NCBI GenBank assembly: GCA_036268425.1
Contig: DATAUE010000043.1
Coordinates: 1-64,000, forward strand
DNA: 64,000 nt
Direction of reading: 5' to 3'
Source: DATARH01 sp036268425
GTDB taxonomy: Bacteria; Pseudomonadota; Alphaproteobacteria; ATCC43930; CGMCC-115725
Both the position numbers and the translations under genes were made by a program. Below the pieces are notes generated by a model, which worked only from the letters and a program-made list of their open reading frames with translations, ran no database searches and was not told the DNA's origin. Below are positions 53,560-62,106 of the stretch, in pieces (position 1 is the stretch's first letter; every line of letters begins with the position of its first letter).

Positions 53560-53953
53560 GCGGGTCGGCATCCGCGAGTCGGATGACGTCGTCCGGGTTC
53601 GTCAGCACACCCGCACATGTGCGGTCGAAGCCGGACTCGGCCTCGTCGACCAGACCAAGATCGTGACCGCCGCGAGCGAACTGGCTCGCAACACGCTTGA
53701 TTACGCCGGCGGCGGCGACGTCACCATCGAGGTGATCCACGAGGGCATCCGGTGTGGTGTACGCCTGATTTTTGAAGACCAGGGGCCTGGAATTGCCGAT
53801 GTCAACGCGGCACTGAAAGATGGCTTTACAACCGGTCGCGGCATGGGGCTGGGCCTCGGCGGAGCGCGCCGGCTGTCGAACGAGTTTTCGATAGACTCGC
53901 AGGTCGGCGTCGGCACAAAGGTCATGATAACCAGGTGGAAGCCGTCCGCATGA
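53540..53953 (+). CDS. rsbT: RsbT-like serine/threonine kinase
   Basis: The 137 residues are a GHKL-fold kinase: ASELARNTLDYAGGGDVTIE (N-box), FEDQGPGIADVNAALKDG (G1) and GRGMGLGLGGARRLSNEFSI (G2). It phosphorylates RsbR and RsbS upon stress and is then released to activate the downstream partner, here presumably the phosphatase that follows. It overlaps rsbS by 20 bases and the next gene by four. Confidence 0.93.
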   Translation: MPTTKTERVGIRESDDVVRVRQHTRTCAVEAGLGLVDQTKIVTAASELARNTLDYAGGGDVTIEVIHEGIRCGVRLIFEDQGPGIADVNAALKDGFTTGRGMGLGLGGARRLSNEFSIDSQVGVGTKVMITRWKPSA

Positions 53954-54963
53954 TCTCCGTCCCCGTTACCGAAACCAGCCAAGTTGGCGAGGCGCGCCGC
54001 GCCGCGGCACAAATCGCCAAGCAGCAGGGTTTCGGCGACGCGGATATCGGGCGCGTCGCGCTTGTCGTAACCGAACTCGCGAGCAACCTTGTCAAGCACG
54101 GCGGCGGCGGAGAAATCCTTGCGGGCTGGTCGGGAAATGGGGGCAGCGTCGGCATCGACATCCTGGCGCTCGACCACGGCCACGGCATTGCCGATATCGG
54201 CGCCTCGCTCGCCGACGGCTATTCGAGCTCCGGCACTCGCGGCCAAGGGCTGGGCGCGGTGCGGCGCCTGTCGCAGATTTTCGACATCCTCTCATGGCCG
54301 CAGCTTGGCACGGCGATATTGGCGCGAATCGAACCCGGCCAGCCTCAGCCAGCACGAGCGCCGCCGCAAACGCCGCCGCAGGCCGCATGGATCGGTGCCG
54401 TGGATGTCGCGAAAAGCGGCGAGGATGTATCCGGCGATGCGTGGAGTGCGGTCCACACCAACGATAGCTGGACGGTCCTGGTCGCCGACGGGCTGGGGCA
54501 TGGACCGATCGCAGCGGAAGCTTCGGCGGCGGCGGTGCGGATATTCAGTCAAATATCCACGCAACCCCTGCCGGCCTTGCTCGACGATCTGCACGCGGGA
54601 TTGCGCGCAACGCGCGGCGCCGCAATATCAGCCGCCCGCTTTGATGGCGCCGCCGGCAAGGTGATATTCGCAGGAATCGGCAACGTCGCCGGGGTTCTGT
54701 TCACCAATGGCGAAGCACGGCGCATGGTATCGATGCCGGGCACCGTTGGCTACGTCGCCCGCAAGATCCAGGCATTCGAATATCCGTTCCGAAGTGGGCT
54801 GATGATTCTGCATTCCGATGGTTTGAGTACGAACTGGACACTCGCACGTTATCCCGGAGTGAGCGCTGCTCATCCGACGCTGATTGCCGCAGTACTGTAC
54901 CGTGATTTCGGCCGGCGGCGTGACGATGCGACGGTCGTCGTCGGCAAGTGGCCTTCGTCGTAG
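53950..54963 (+). CDS. HATPase-SpoIIE phosphatase (RsbX/RsbU-like)
   Basis: The ATG at 53950 overlaps the rsbT stop (ATGA). Residues 1-120 form a second GHKL ATPase (ELASNLVKHGGGGEIL, DHGHGIADIGASL, GQGLGAVRRLSQIF), and the rest is a PP2C-type SpoIIE domain with metal-binding Asp in VADGLGHGPIAAEAS, LHSDGLSTNW and the DDATVVVGK end. It could dephosphorylate the STAS proteins (RsbX role) or act as the output phosphatase. The PP2C domain is short and the ATPase half is usual for alphaproteobacterial RsbX-like proteins. Name assignment between RsbX and RsbU is uncertain. Confidence 0.85.
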   Translation: MISVPVTETSQVGEARRAAAQIAKQQGFGDADIGRVALVVTELASNLVKHGGGGEILAGWSGNGGSVGIDILALDHGHGIADIGASLADGYSSSGTRGQGLGAVRRLSQIFDILSWPQLGTAILARIEPGQPQPARAPPQTPPQAAWIGAVDVAKSGEDVSGDAWSAVHTNDSWTVLVADGLGHGPIAAEASAAAVRIFSQISTQPLPALLDDLHAGLRATRGAAISAARFDGAAGKVIFAGIGNVAGVLFTNGEARRMVSMPGTVGYVARKIQAFEYPFRSGLMILHSDGLSTNWTLARYPGVSAAHPTLIAAVLYRDFGRRRDDATVVVGKWPSS

Positions 54964-54973
54964 AGGCAAAACC

Positions 54974-56782
54974 GTGGCGATGCGAGGTGGCAGTGACAGA
55001 ATGGTGACGTGGCCGATAATCGTCCTGCCTATCGAGAGCGAGGCAGATGTCGTGCTGGTGCGCCAGCTCGCCCGACGCCTTGCGGAACTCGCCGGGTTCG
55101 AGCGCCAGGCGCAAACCCGTATCGCGACCGCCGTCTCGGAAATCGCCCGGAATGCCTTCGGCTATGCCGGTTCAGGCCGGGCGGAATTTGCCATCGAGAA
55201 TTCTGCCGCGGGTCAAGACAGCGCGAGCCAGCGGTTTCGCATTCGCGTCAGCGACAAAGGCCCGGGTATTGCCGATTTGCAGTCGATCCTGGACGGCCGC
55301 TATCGCTCGCCGACCGGCATGGGCCTCGGGCTTGTCGGCGCCCGTCGGCTGATGGAGCATTTTCGCATCGAATCCGAGGCGGGGCGCGGCACCCTGGTCG
55401 AATTGGCGCAGAGCTTGCCGGCGCGTCTCGCACGCCTCACTCAGGCTCGAGTATTGGAAGTCGTCACGATCCTTGCGGCCGAAAGCTCAAAAAATTCGCT
55501 CGACGCGCTGCGTGAACAAAACCAGGAACTGATGCAAATCGTTGACGATTTGCGAGAGCGCGACGAGGAAGGCAAAAGGCTCAACCAGGAACTGAGCGAC
55601 ACCAATCGTGGCGTTGTGGCGTTGTATGCGGAGCTTGACGAGCGAGCCGAGCAGTTGCGTCAGGCGAGCGAGCTGAAATCGCGCTTTCTGTCAAATATGA
55701 GTCATGAATTCCGCACGCCGCTTAATTCAGTACTGGCCCTCTCGCGTCTGCTGCTCGACCGCATCGACGGCGATCTGACCCCCGAGCAGGAGCGCCAGGT
55801 CGGCTTCATCCGCCGCTCCGCCGACGATTTGCTGGAACTCGTGAACGACCTGCTTGATCTGGCGAAGGTCGAAGCCGGTAAGGTCGACGTCAACTCAATC
55901 ACGTTCACCGTGCAGGAGCTGTTCAGCACGCTGCGCGGGTCGTTGCGACCGCTGCTGGCGAGCCCGCACATCGATCTGGTCTTCGACGTAGCGCCCGATA
56001 TGCCGAGCCTGACGACCGATGAGGCGAAGGTCGCGCAGATTCTGCGCAACCTGATTTCCAACGCACTCAAATTCACGGAAAAAGGCGAGGTGGTGGTGAC
56101 TGCCCGCCATCGCGACAATGGCGCGACTGCCATCTTTTCGGTGCGCGATACCGGCATCGGCATACCGGCGGAAGAGCAGCAGCGCATCTTCGAAGAGTTT
56201 TCGCAGATCGACAATCCGCTTGGCAAAAAGGTCAAGGGGACCGGCCTCGGCCTGCCGCTATCGCGCTCCCTGGCCGGTCTTCTCGATGGGCGGATCGGCC
56301 TCGAAAGCGCACCCGGACAGGGGTCGGTGTTTACCCTGACGATCCCGTCGTCGCTCGACAGCGTGCCGCCGCCGCCGACCCCTCTGGCAGCTCCCGACCC
56401 AGGCCGTAAACGCGTCCTGGTGGTCGATGACGATGAAACGTTCCGCTATGTCATCAAACAGATCATCAGTAACGACCCGCAATACGAAGTCGTCGAGGCA
56501 AATGACGGCGACATCGGGCTGCGCCGGGCGCGAGACGATCGGCCGGACGTGATCGTCCTTGACCTGCAAATGCCGAACATGGACGGGTTCACCGCGCTCG
56601 CCGAGTTACGAGCAGATCAGCGCACCCGCGGCATCCCGGTCATCGTGGCGACATCGCTGGCGGTCAGCCCGGCGCTCAGCGCACGCCTGCCAGCCGGAAC
56701 GCGCCTTCTGTCCAAAAGCATGATTTCGCGGGAAAACGTGTGGCACTCGCTGCACGAGGCGACCGGCGGCAACCAGACATGA
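54974..56782 (+). CDS. Hybrid histidine kinase with an extra N-terminal RsbT-like ATPase
   Basis: The GTG at 54974 follows AGAGGC; ATGs at 54980 and 55001 are alternatives. Residues about 10-145 form an anti-sigma/RsbT-like GHKL domain (VSEIARNAFGYAGSGRAEFA, DKGPGIADLQSILDGR, GMGLGLVGARRLMEHFRIES). A coiled coil follows, then HisKA with H-box LSNMSHEFRTPLNSVLALSR, a second GHKL domain (DTGIGIPAEEQ, GTGLGLPLSR) and a receiver (VLVVDDDETFRYVI, Asp in VIVLDLQMPNMDG). It has no PAS or membrane domain, so the input is probably the stressosome itself. The operon gap upstream is 10 bases. Confidence 0.92.
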   Translation: MAMRGGSDRMVTWPIIVLPIESEADVVLVRQLARRLAELAGFERQAQTRIATAVSEIARNAFGYAGSGRAEFAIENSAAGQDSASQRFRIRVSDKGPGIADLQSILDGRYRSPTGMGLGLVGARRLMEHFRIESEAGRGTLVELAQSLPARLARLTQARVLEVVTILAAESSKNSLDALREQNQELMQIVDDLRERDEEGKRLNQELSDTNRGVVALYAELDERAEQLRQASELKSRFLSNMSHEFRTPLNSVLALSRLLLDRIDGDLTPEQERQVGFIRRSADDLLELVNDLLDLAKVEAGKVDVNSITFTVQELFSTLRGSLRPLLASPHIDLVFDVAPDMPSLTTDEAKVAQILRNLISNALKFTEKGEVVVTARHRDNGATAIFSVRDTGIGIPAEEQQRIFEEFSQIDNPLGKKVKGTGLGLPLSRSLAGLLDGRIGLESAPGQGSVFTLTIPSSLDSVPPPPTPLAAPDPGRKRVLVVDDDETFRYVIKQIISNDPQYEVVEANDGDIGLRRARDDRPDVIVLDLQMPNMDGFTALAELRADQRTRGIPVIVATSLAVSPALSARLPAGTRLLSKSMISRENVWHSLHEATGGNQT

Positions 56783-58386
56783 TGGAAGCGGCACAGGGCG
56801 TCTGCATTCTCAATGTCGATGATACCGACGCCGCCCGCTATGTGAAATCGCGTGACTTGCGCCGCGCAGGTTTTGACATCACCGAGGCCCGCAACGGCAC
56901 CGAGGCGTTGCGCCTGATCGAACAATATCATCCGCCGGTCGTTCTGCTCGATGTGCATCTGCCCGACATCAGCGGTATCGAAGTCTGCCGTTTCGTCAAA
57001 CGCCGATGGCCCGAGATCATGGTGCTGATGACCTCGGCGACCTTTACCACCTCGTTCGACCGCACGATGGGCCTCGATGCCGGTGCGGATTCTTACCTGG
57101 TACAGCCCTCAGAGCCTCTTGAACTGGCCGCAGCGATCAATGCGTTGCTGCGACTGCGTCGATCGGAAGACAAATTGCGCGAGCTGAACCGGACGCTGGA
57201 GGAACGTGTCGAAGCGCGTGTCGTCGAATTGGCGGAAGCGAACGCCCGGCTGGTCACCGAAATCGAACAGCGCGAAAAGGCCGAAACCGCCCTCGTGCAG
57301 TCCCAGAAAATGGAAGCTGTCGGGCAGCTTACCGGCGGTTTGGCGCATGATTTCAACAATCTGCTGACCGCCGTCATCGGCAGTCTCGACCTGATCAAGC
57401 TGCGCAGCCCCGACGCGCAGATCCAGCGGCTGGCAGACCGCGCCTACAAGGCAGCCGATCGCGGCTCGAAACTGACGGCGAAGCTGCTCAGTTTTTCGCG
57501 AACCCACCGGTTGAGCGCCGAACCGGTCGACGTCAACACGCTGATCAGCGGCATGCGTGAACTGCTCAACCAGTCGCTGGGCGCCAGCGTCAGCATCGAG
57601 ATGGTTCTCGACCCCCTATTGCCGGTGGCGATGGCCGACACCAACCAGCTTGAACTGGCGATCCTCAACCTGTCGATCAACGCGCGCGACGCGATGCCGG
57701 ATGGCGGCATCGTCAAGATCACCACCGGGCTGTCGCGCGATCCCGGCGCTATCACCGTCGAGGTGGCAGACACCGGAAGCGGCATGTCGCCCGATGTTCT
57801 GGCCCGCGCCTTCGATCCGTTCTTTACGACCAAACCGATCGGCAAGGGCACCGGGCTGGGATTGTCGCAGGTCTATGGCATCGCTCGCCAGTCGGGCGGC
57901 GACGTGACGCTGGCGAGCGAAGTCGGCAAAGGCACCACCGTCACGCTGCGCCTGCCGCGCGCCACCGACAGCGCCGTGGCGCGGCACCAGGTAGCGGATT
58001 CCTCCATCGAATCGGCGAATTCAGAAAGAATACTGGTCGTCGACGATGATGAGGACGTGCGTGAATTCATAGCCGGTTACCTGCCCGAACTTGGCTACGA
58101 AGTGCAGGCGGCCTCGCACGGCGACGCAGCACTGACGATCCTTGAAAAATTCACGCCGAATTTGCTGATTGTGGATTTTGCGATGCCGGGGATGAGCGGT
58201 GCCGAACTGGCCGTCGCGGTACGACAGCGGTACCGGCGGATGCGCATTCTGTTCCTCAGTGGCTTTGCCGATGCCGCGGCACTCGACGCCGCGGTCGGAA
58301 CCTCGCCGTTTCTGCGCAAGCCGTTCCGCCCCTCCGAACTCGCCGCTGCGGTGCGCGCCGCGCTCGACGCCCGTCTGCGCGAATAA
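56779..58386 (+). CDS. Histidine kinase with receiver at both ends
   Basis: The ATG at 56779 overlaps the upstream stop (ATGATG). The order is receiver (CILNVDDTDAARYVKSRDL, Asp in VVLLDVHLPDISG), a coiled coil, HisKA with GGLAHDFNNLLTAVIGSLDL, GHKL ATPase (DTGSGMSPDVLA, GKGTGLGLSQVYGIARQSGG) and a second receiver (RILVVDDDEDVREFIAGYLP, Asp in LIVDFAMPGMSG). The length is 535. Its N-terminal receiver can take phosphate from the preceding kinase. It is the last gene of the operon; no transcription factor is encoded here, so the final output lies elsewhere. Confidence 0.92.
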   Translation: MMEAAQGVCILNVDDTDAARYVKSRDLRRAGFDITEARNGTEALRLIEQYHPPVVLLDVHLPDISGIEVCRFVKRRWPEIMVLMTSATFTTSFDRTMGLDAGADSYLVQPSEPLELAAAINALLRLRRSEDKLRELNRTLEERVEARVVELAEANARLVTEIEQREKAETALVQSQKMEAVGQLTGGLAHDFNNLLTAVIGSLDLIKLRSPDAQIQRLADRAYKAADRGSKLTAKLLSFSRTHRLSAEPVDVNTLISGMRELLNQSLGASVSIEMVLDPLLPVAMADTNQLELAILNLSINARDAMPDGGIVKITTGLSRDPGAITVEVADTGSGMSPDVLARAFDPFFTTKPIGKGTGLGLSQVYGIARQSGGDVTLASEVGKGTTVTLRLPRATDSAVARHQVADSSIESANSERILVVDDDEDVREFIAGYLPELGYEVQAASHGDAALTILEKFTPNLLIVDFAMPGMSGAELAVAVRQRYRRMRILFLSGFADAAALDAAVGTSPFLRKPFRPSELAAAVRAALDARLRE

Positions 58387-58408
58387 ACGTCTGCACAAAT
58401 AACCCACC

Positions 58409-58424
58409 CGGCCGCTTCCGGCCG
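58409..58424 (+). terminator. Hairpin after the stressosome operon
   Basis: CGGCCG-CTTC-CGGCCG forms a 6-base stem with a tetraloop 22 bases after the last stop, followed by a weak T-rich stretch (ttctgt). A weak terminator candidate. Confidence 0.45.
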
Positions 58425-58474
58425 CCCGGTTCTGTCGCTAAAAGCATGTCGGAAACTGACAGGAGTTGCGCGAC

Positions 58475-59692
58475 ATGGCTGAGCCGCATGGACCTTTGCA
58501 GGGCGTCAGGGTCGTCGCCTGTTCGACCGCGCAGGCGGGCACGGTGCCCTATATGCTGATGGCCGATCTTGGCGCGGAAGTCATCAAGATCGAAGTCCCG
58601 GAAATCGGCGACAACTCGCGCGGTTCGACGGTGCTGCCGGGTATGCCCAGCACCTATTTCGAAACCAATAATCGCGGCGTCAAAAGCGTCACGCTGAACC
58701 TGAAAACGCCGGAAGCCCGCGACATCCTGCGCAAGCTGGTCGCGACCGCCGACATGTTCGGGCAGAATTTCCGCCCCGGCGCCGCCGAGAAAAACGGCTT
58801 CGGTTATGACGAGCTGCGCAAGGCCAACCCGAAATTGGTCTATGTGTCGGTATCGGGTTACGGGCCGAAAGGGCCGCATGCCGACCTGCCCGGCACCGAC
58901 TCGATGGCGCAGGCTCTCGGCGGCATCACCGAGGCATACTCGACCCCGGGCCAGCCGCTGCGTACCGGCATCGTTTCGGTGGCCGATGAAACCTGCGCGA
59001 TCCTCGCTTTTGGCGGCGCGCTGGCGGCATTGACCTATGCACGCACCACCGGCATCGGCCAGAAGGTCGATTGCTCGCTGCTCGGCGGCCAGATCCGCCT
59101 GATGGGATGGACGCTGACAACCGCGATGTGGCGCGACAGCGACCCCGTGACCGGTCAGGCCCGCGTTACTGGGACCCCCGAGCGGCCGGGGATCAGCGCC
59201 AGCTTTAACGACCGCGACGGCAAGCCGCTGGTGTTTCAGCTCAACAGCGAGCGCCACTGGCGGGCCGCAATGACAGCGCTCGGCTTTTACGAAACACTCG
59301 AAAACGCAGGCTTCGGCGCACTCGGCGTCATCGTCGCGTCAGACGAACGGCGCACGACGTTGCTGAAAACGCTCGACGACTTATTTGCGAGCGGGCCGCG
59401 CGACGATTGGGTGGCGCGGTTGCGCGGCGCGGATATCGTGTCGGCGCCGATCAACACGCTGCTCGAGGCCTCCAACGACCCCGACGTGCTGGCCAACGGC
59501 TATGTCAGGGAGATCGCCTATCCCGAGCACGGCAAGACGCTGAAGGTCCACGGCTCACCATGGCACTTTTCAGAAACCCCCGCGCAGATCGGCGTCGCAC
59601 CCAAGCTCGGCGCCGATAACGACGCGGTGCTGGCCGAGCTTGGCTATACCGGCGAGCAGATCGCCGGTTTGCGCGAACGCAAAATCATCTGA
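58475..59692 (+). CDS. CaiB/BaiF-family CoA-transferase
   Basis: The ATG at 58475 follows AGGAG. The 405 residues match class III CoA-transferases: GVRVVACSTAQAGTVPYMLM, ADLGAEVIKIEVPEIGDNSR, NNRGVKSVTLNLKTPEARDI and KLVYVSVSGYGPKGP, with the catalytic Asp probably in PGTDSMAQALGGI (about residue 170). It transfers CoA between acyl groups. No substrate can be assigned from context; no transport or dehydrogenase partner is adjacent. Single gene. Confidence 0.92.
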   Translation: MAEPHGPLQGVRVVACSTAQAGTVPYMLMADLGAEVIKIEVPEIGDNSRGSTVLPGMPSTYFETNNRGVKSVTLNLKTPEARDILRKLVATADMFGQNFRPGAAEKNGFGYDELRKANPKLVYVSVSGYGPKGPHADLPGTDSMAQALGGITEAYSTPGQPLRTGIVSVADETCAILAFGGALAALTYARTTGIGQKVDCSLLGGQIRLMGWTLTTAMWRDSDPVTGQARVTGTPERPGISASFNDRDGKPLVFQLNSERHWRAAMTALGFYETLENAGFGALGVIVASDERRTTLLKTLDDLFASGPRDDWVARLRGADIVSAPINTLLEASNDPDVLANGYVREIAYPEHGKTLKVHGSPWHFSETPAQIGVAPKLGADNDAVLAELGYTGEQIAGLRERKII

Positions 59693-59844
59693 GCGCCAGG
59701 TTATTGCTGTAATCCACGACCCGTTGCCGCCGAGCGAGGCAGAAATCATATACTGTGACGCGGTTGCGGCGGCATATCCCGTGCTCGCGTCGCAGGCAAG
59801 ACCACGCTAGAATTAGGCTTCGCCGCGGGATGAGGAGATCCGCC

Positions 59845-60282
59845 GTGACCCGATGGTTTGGCGCGTTGTTTCTAGTCGTCGCGACGGCTGCTCCGGCCTT
59901 GGCGCAGGAGGAGCAGATCGCGCAGGTCAACACCGCAAGCGGCACGATTGCTGTCGAGCGGGCGGGGCAGCGTCTGCCGCTCAAGATCGGCGACCAGATC
60001 TACCGCAAAGACATCATCGAGACCGGCACAGACAGCAGCGTCGGCATTACCTTCACCGATAACAGCGTCATCTCGGCCGGTCCTGACAGCCGCCTCGTCC
60101 TCGAGCAATTTCACTTTGATTCTAACAATTACCGCGGCGACATGCTGGCCAAGCTGCAAAAGGGCACGCTGACCGCGGTGTCGGGGGACATTGCGCACAG
60201 TTCGCCGGGAGCCATGAAGATCGAAACGCCAACGGCAATCCTCGGTGTCCGCGGCACCACCTTTGCGGTTGAAGCTCATTAA
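59845..60282 (+). CDS. Secreted FecR-domain protein
   Basis: The GTG at 59845 has GAGGAG upstream; the ATG five codons earlier overlaps that site. After the signal peptide (WFGALFLVVATAAPALAQ) comes a FecR domain: GTIAVERAGQRLPLKIGDQI, GITFTDNSVISAGPDSRLVL and TPTAILGVRGTTFAVEAH at the end. These proteins bind iron-chelates or cell-wall-like ligands; here it precedes the TpsB/TpsA pair and may help secretion or surface sensing. Export to the periplasm. Confidence 0.85.
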   Translation: MTRWFGALFLVVATAAPALAQEEQIAQVNTASGTIAVERAGQRLPLKIGDQIYRKDIIETGTDSSVGITFTDNSVISAGPDSRLVLEQFHFDSNNYRGDMLAKLQKGTLTAVSGDIAHSSPGAMKIETPTAILGVRGTTFAVEAH

Positions 60283-60311
60283 CAGTTTCGCTAACAGGTT
60301 GAGGCCAATTT

Positions 60312-60379
60312 CCGATTGCCGGCTCGCCAGGGGGAATGGCGAGCCTTGCAACGCGGCAATCCGGCAACGCGGCAATCGG
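60312..60379. repeat. Nested palindrome between FecR and TpsB
   Basis: An outer stem CCGATTGCCG/CGGCAATCGG (60312-60321 and 60370-60379) encloses GGCTCGCCA/TGGCGAGCC (60321-60329 and 60337-60345), and the right arm holds two copies of GCAACGCGGCAAT (60348 and 60364). The stretch resembles a REP/BIME unit and could form a cruciform or mRNA hairpin. Confidence 0.6.
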
Positions 60380-62103
60380 GGGATACGAGGATTCGCTTCG
60401 CGGGCATCAGAGGGGTCGCGGGCTTCAGATGGGCGCTGGCGATCACTGGCTTCGCGCTTGGTGTCGCGACGCCGACGCTCGCTCCTGCCCAACAGGTTGC
60501 GCCCAGCCGGGTAACCCCGGAAACCCTCCAGCCGCAAGCGCCCTCGACGCCGCAGATCACGCTGCCTGCGGCAGCGGGTCTGACGCCGCCGGCCAACGCC
60601 GACAAGCTCTTTGTCCGCGTCGGACGGGTCGACGTTACCGGCACGTTCCCTGGGTTCGAGGACAAAACCGCCGCATTGCTGTCGCCGCTCAATGGCAGCC
60701 GGGTCACCGTTGCGCATCTTTACGATGTCGCCAACGACCTCGAGCACGCGTACGCCCAGGCCGGCTATTTTCTCGCGCGCATCGTGATCCCGCCGCAAGG
60801 CCTGAGCGATGGCGGAACCCTGCATCTGACGGTAATCGACGGCGTCATCGAAAAGATCGACGCCAATTCCGTGCCGGAACGCCAGCGGCCGCTGGTCGAG
60901 GCTCGCCTCGCCCCGATCATCGGATTGCATCATGTGACGCTCGACGATATCGAGCGCCGGCTGCTGATCGTCTCCGACCTTCCGGGGCTGCAGGTGCGCA
61001 GCACGCTGTCGCCCGGCAGCAATACCGGCGGCACGCTACTGGTGCTGCAGGGATCACAGACTTACGCCAGCGGCACGCTCGGCTTCGACAATCACCTGCC
61101 GGAATCGCTGGGAACCTGGGCGCTCAATGCCTCGGTTGCGCTGAACAACGTTCTCGGCTGGGGCGAACAGAGCTACCTGTCGATCGCCTCGAGTCCTGAT
61201 CTCGGTCCGGCGCGGCTGCGGGTGCTCGGCGGCGGATTTGCCCTGCCGCTCGGTACTGACGGGCTGACGATCAACCCGGAATACACCAAATCGCTCGCCC
61301 GCCCGATCCCGGTGGCGGGATCACCCGCGACACAAGGAGATTTCGAGCGCTTCGCAGTGCGCGCGAATTATCCGGTAATACGCAGCCGCGACGAAAACCT
61401 CTCGCTGCAAGGCAGCCTCGAATGGAATAACGAGCAGCTACGGCCGATCGGTTTTTCCGCCCGGTTTTACGATGACGAATACGCGGTCGGGCGGCTGCGC
61501 GCGGTCTACACCACGTCGCTCGATCCCGAGACGCCGGTGCAGGTGACGGGAACGTTGTCGCGCGGACTCGGCGGCCGCAACGCCACCGACGAGCTGCCGC
61601 TGTCGCGGCAAGGCGCCGGCCCCTCGTTCACCTCGGCCCAACTGGTCGCCAGCCTGCAGCATCCGCTGCCGGCATCGCTGTTCCTATCGATCACCGGGCG
61701 AGCGCAGACCAGCTTCAACAACCCGTTGATGCTGGCCGAACAGTTTGCCCTCGACGGCGGCAGCGCGTTGTCCGCCTTTGCCGACGGCTCGTTCAGCGTC
61801 GACCAGGGCGCGACCTTGCGGATCGAGATCAGCCGGCCGCTATCGCTGCCGGTCGGCGACCGGGCGATCGGCCTGTCACCTTATGTATTCGGCGCCGGCG
61901 GCTGGGGCGAACTGGTGACGCCGACCGCGGTCGAGCAGCGCGATATCGGCGCCGGAGCGGTCGGTATCGGCGTGCGCACCGATGCGAGCGTGCCGGGCTG
62001 GGCCGGCGGGACGCTGGTCTTCGAATTTGCCCACAAGTTTTCGGATGTGCGAACAATCCCCGATGGGTATCGTGCGAACCTGTCGGTCAATCTGAGGTTT
62101 TAG
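60316..62103 (+). CDS. TpsB transporter (ShlB/FhaC/HecB family)
   Basis: The start is uncertain: TTG at 60316 (inside the palindrome) or TTG at 60346; no ATG or GTG is in frame. After a hydrophobic segment (WALAITGFALGVATPTLAP) come POTRA domains (FVRVGRVDVTGTFPGFEDKT; YDVANDLEHAYAQAGYFLAR) and a beta-barrel ending DGYRANLSVNLRF. It exports the TpsA partner across the outer membrane. Its stop lies four bases before the TpsA start, so they are coupled. Confidence 0.88.
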   Translation: MPARQGEWRALQRGNPATRQSGDTRIRFAGIRGVAGFRWALAITGFALGVATPTLAPAQQVAPSRVTPETLQPQAPSTPQITLPAAAGLTPPANADKLFVRVGRVDVTGTFPGFEDKTAALLSPLNGSRVTVAHLYDVANDLEHAYAQAGYFLARIVIPPQGLSDGGTLHLTVIDGVIEKIDANSVPERQRPLVEARLAPIIGLHHVTLDDIERRLLIVSDLPGLQVRSTLSPGSNTGGTLLVLQGSQTYASGTLGFDNHLPESLGTWALNASVALNNVLGWGEQSYLSIASSPDLGPARLRVLGGGFALPLGTDGLTINPEYTKSLARPIPVAGSPATQGDFERFAVRANYPVIRSRDENLSLQGSLEWNNEQLRPIGFSARFYDDEYAVGRLRAVYTTSLDPETPVQVTGTLSRGLGGRNATDELPLSRQGAGPSFTSAQLVASLQHPLPASLFLSITGRAQTSFNNPLMLAEQFALDGGSALSAFADGSFSVDQGATLRIEISRPLSLPVGDRAIGLSPYVFGAGGWGELVTPTAVEQRDIGAGAVGIGVRTDASVPGWAGGTLVFEFAHKFSDVRTIPDGYRANLSVNLRF

Positions 62104-62106
62104 GGT

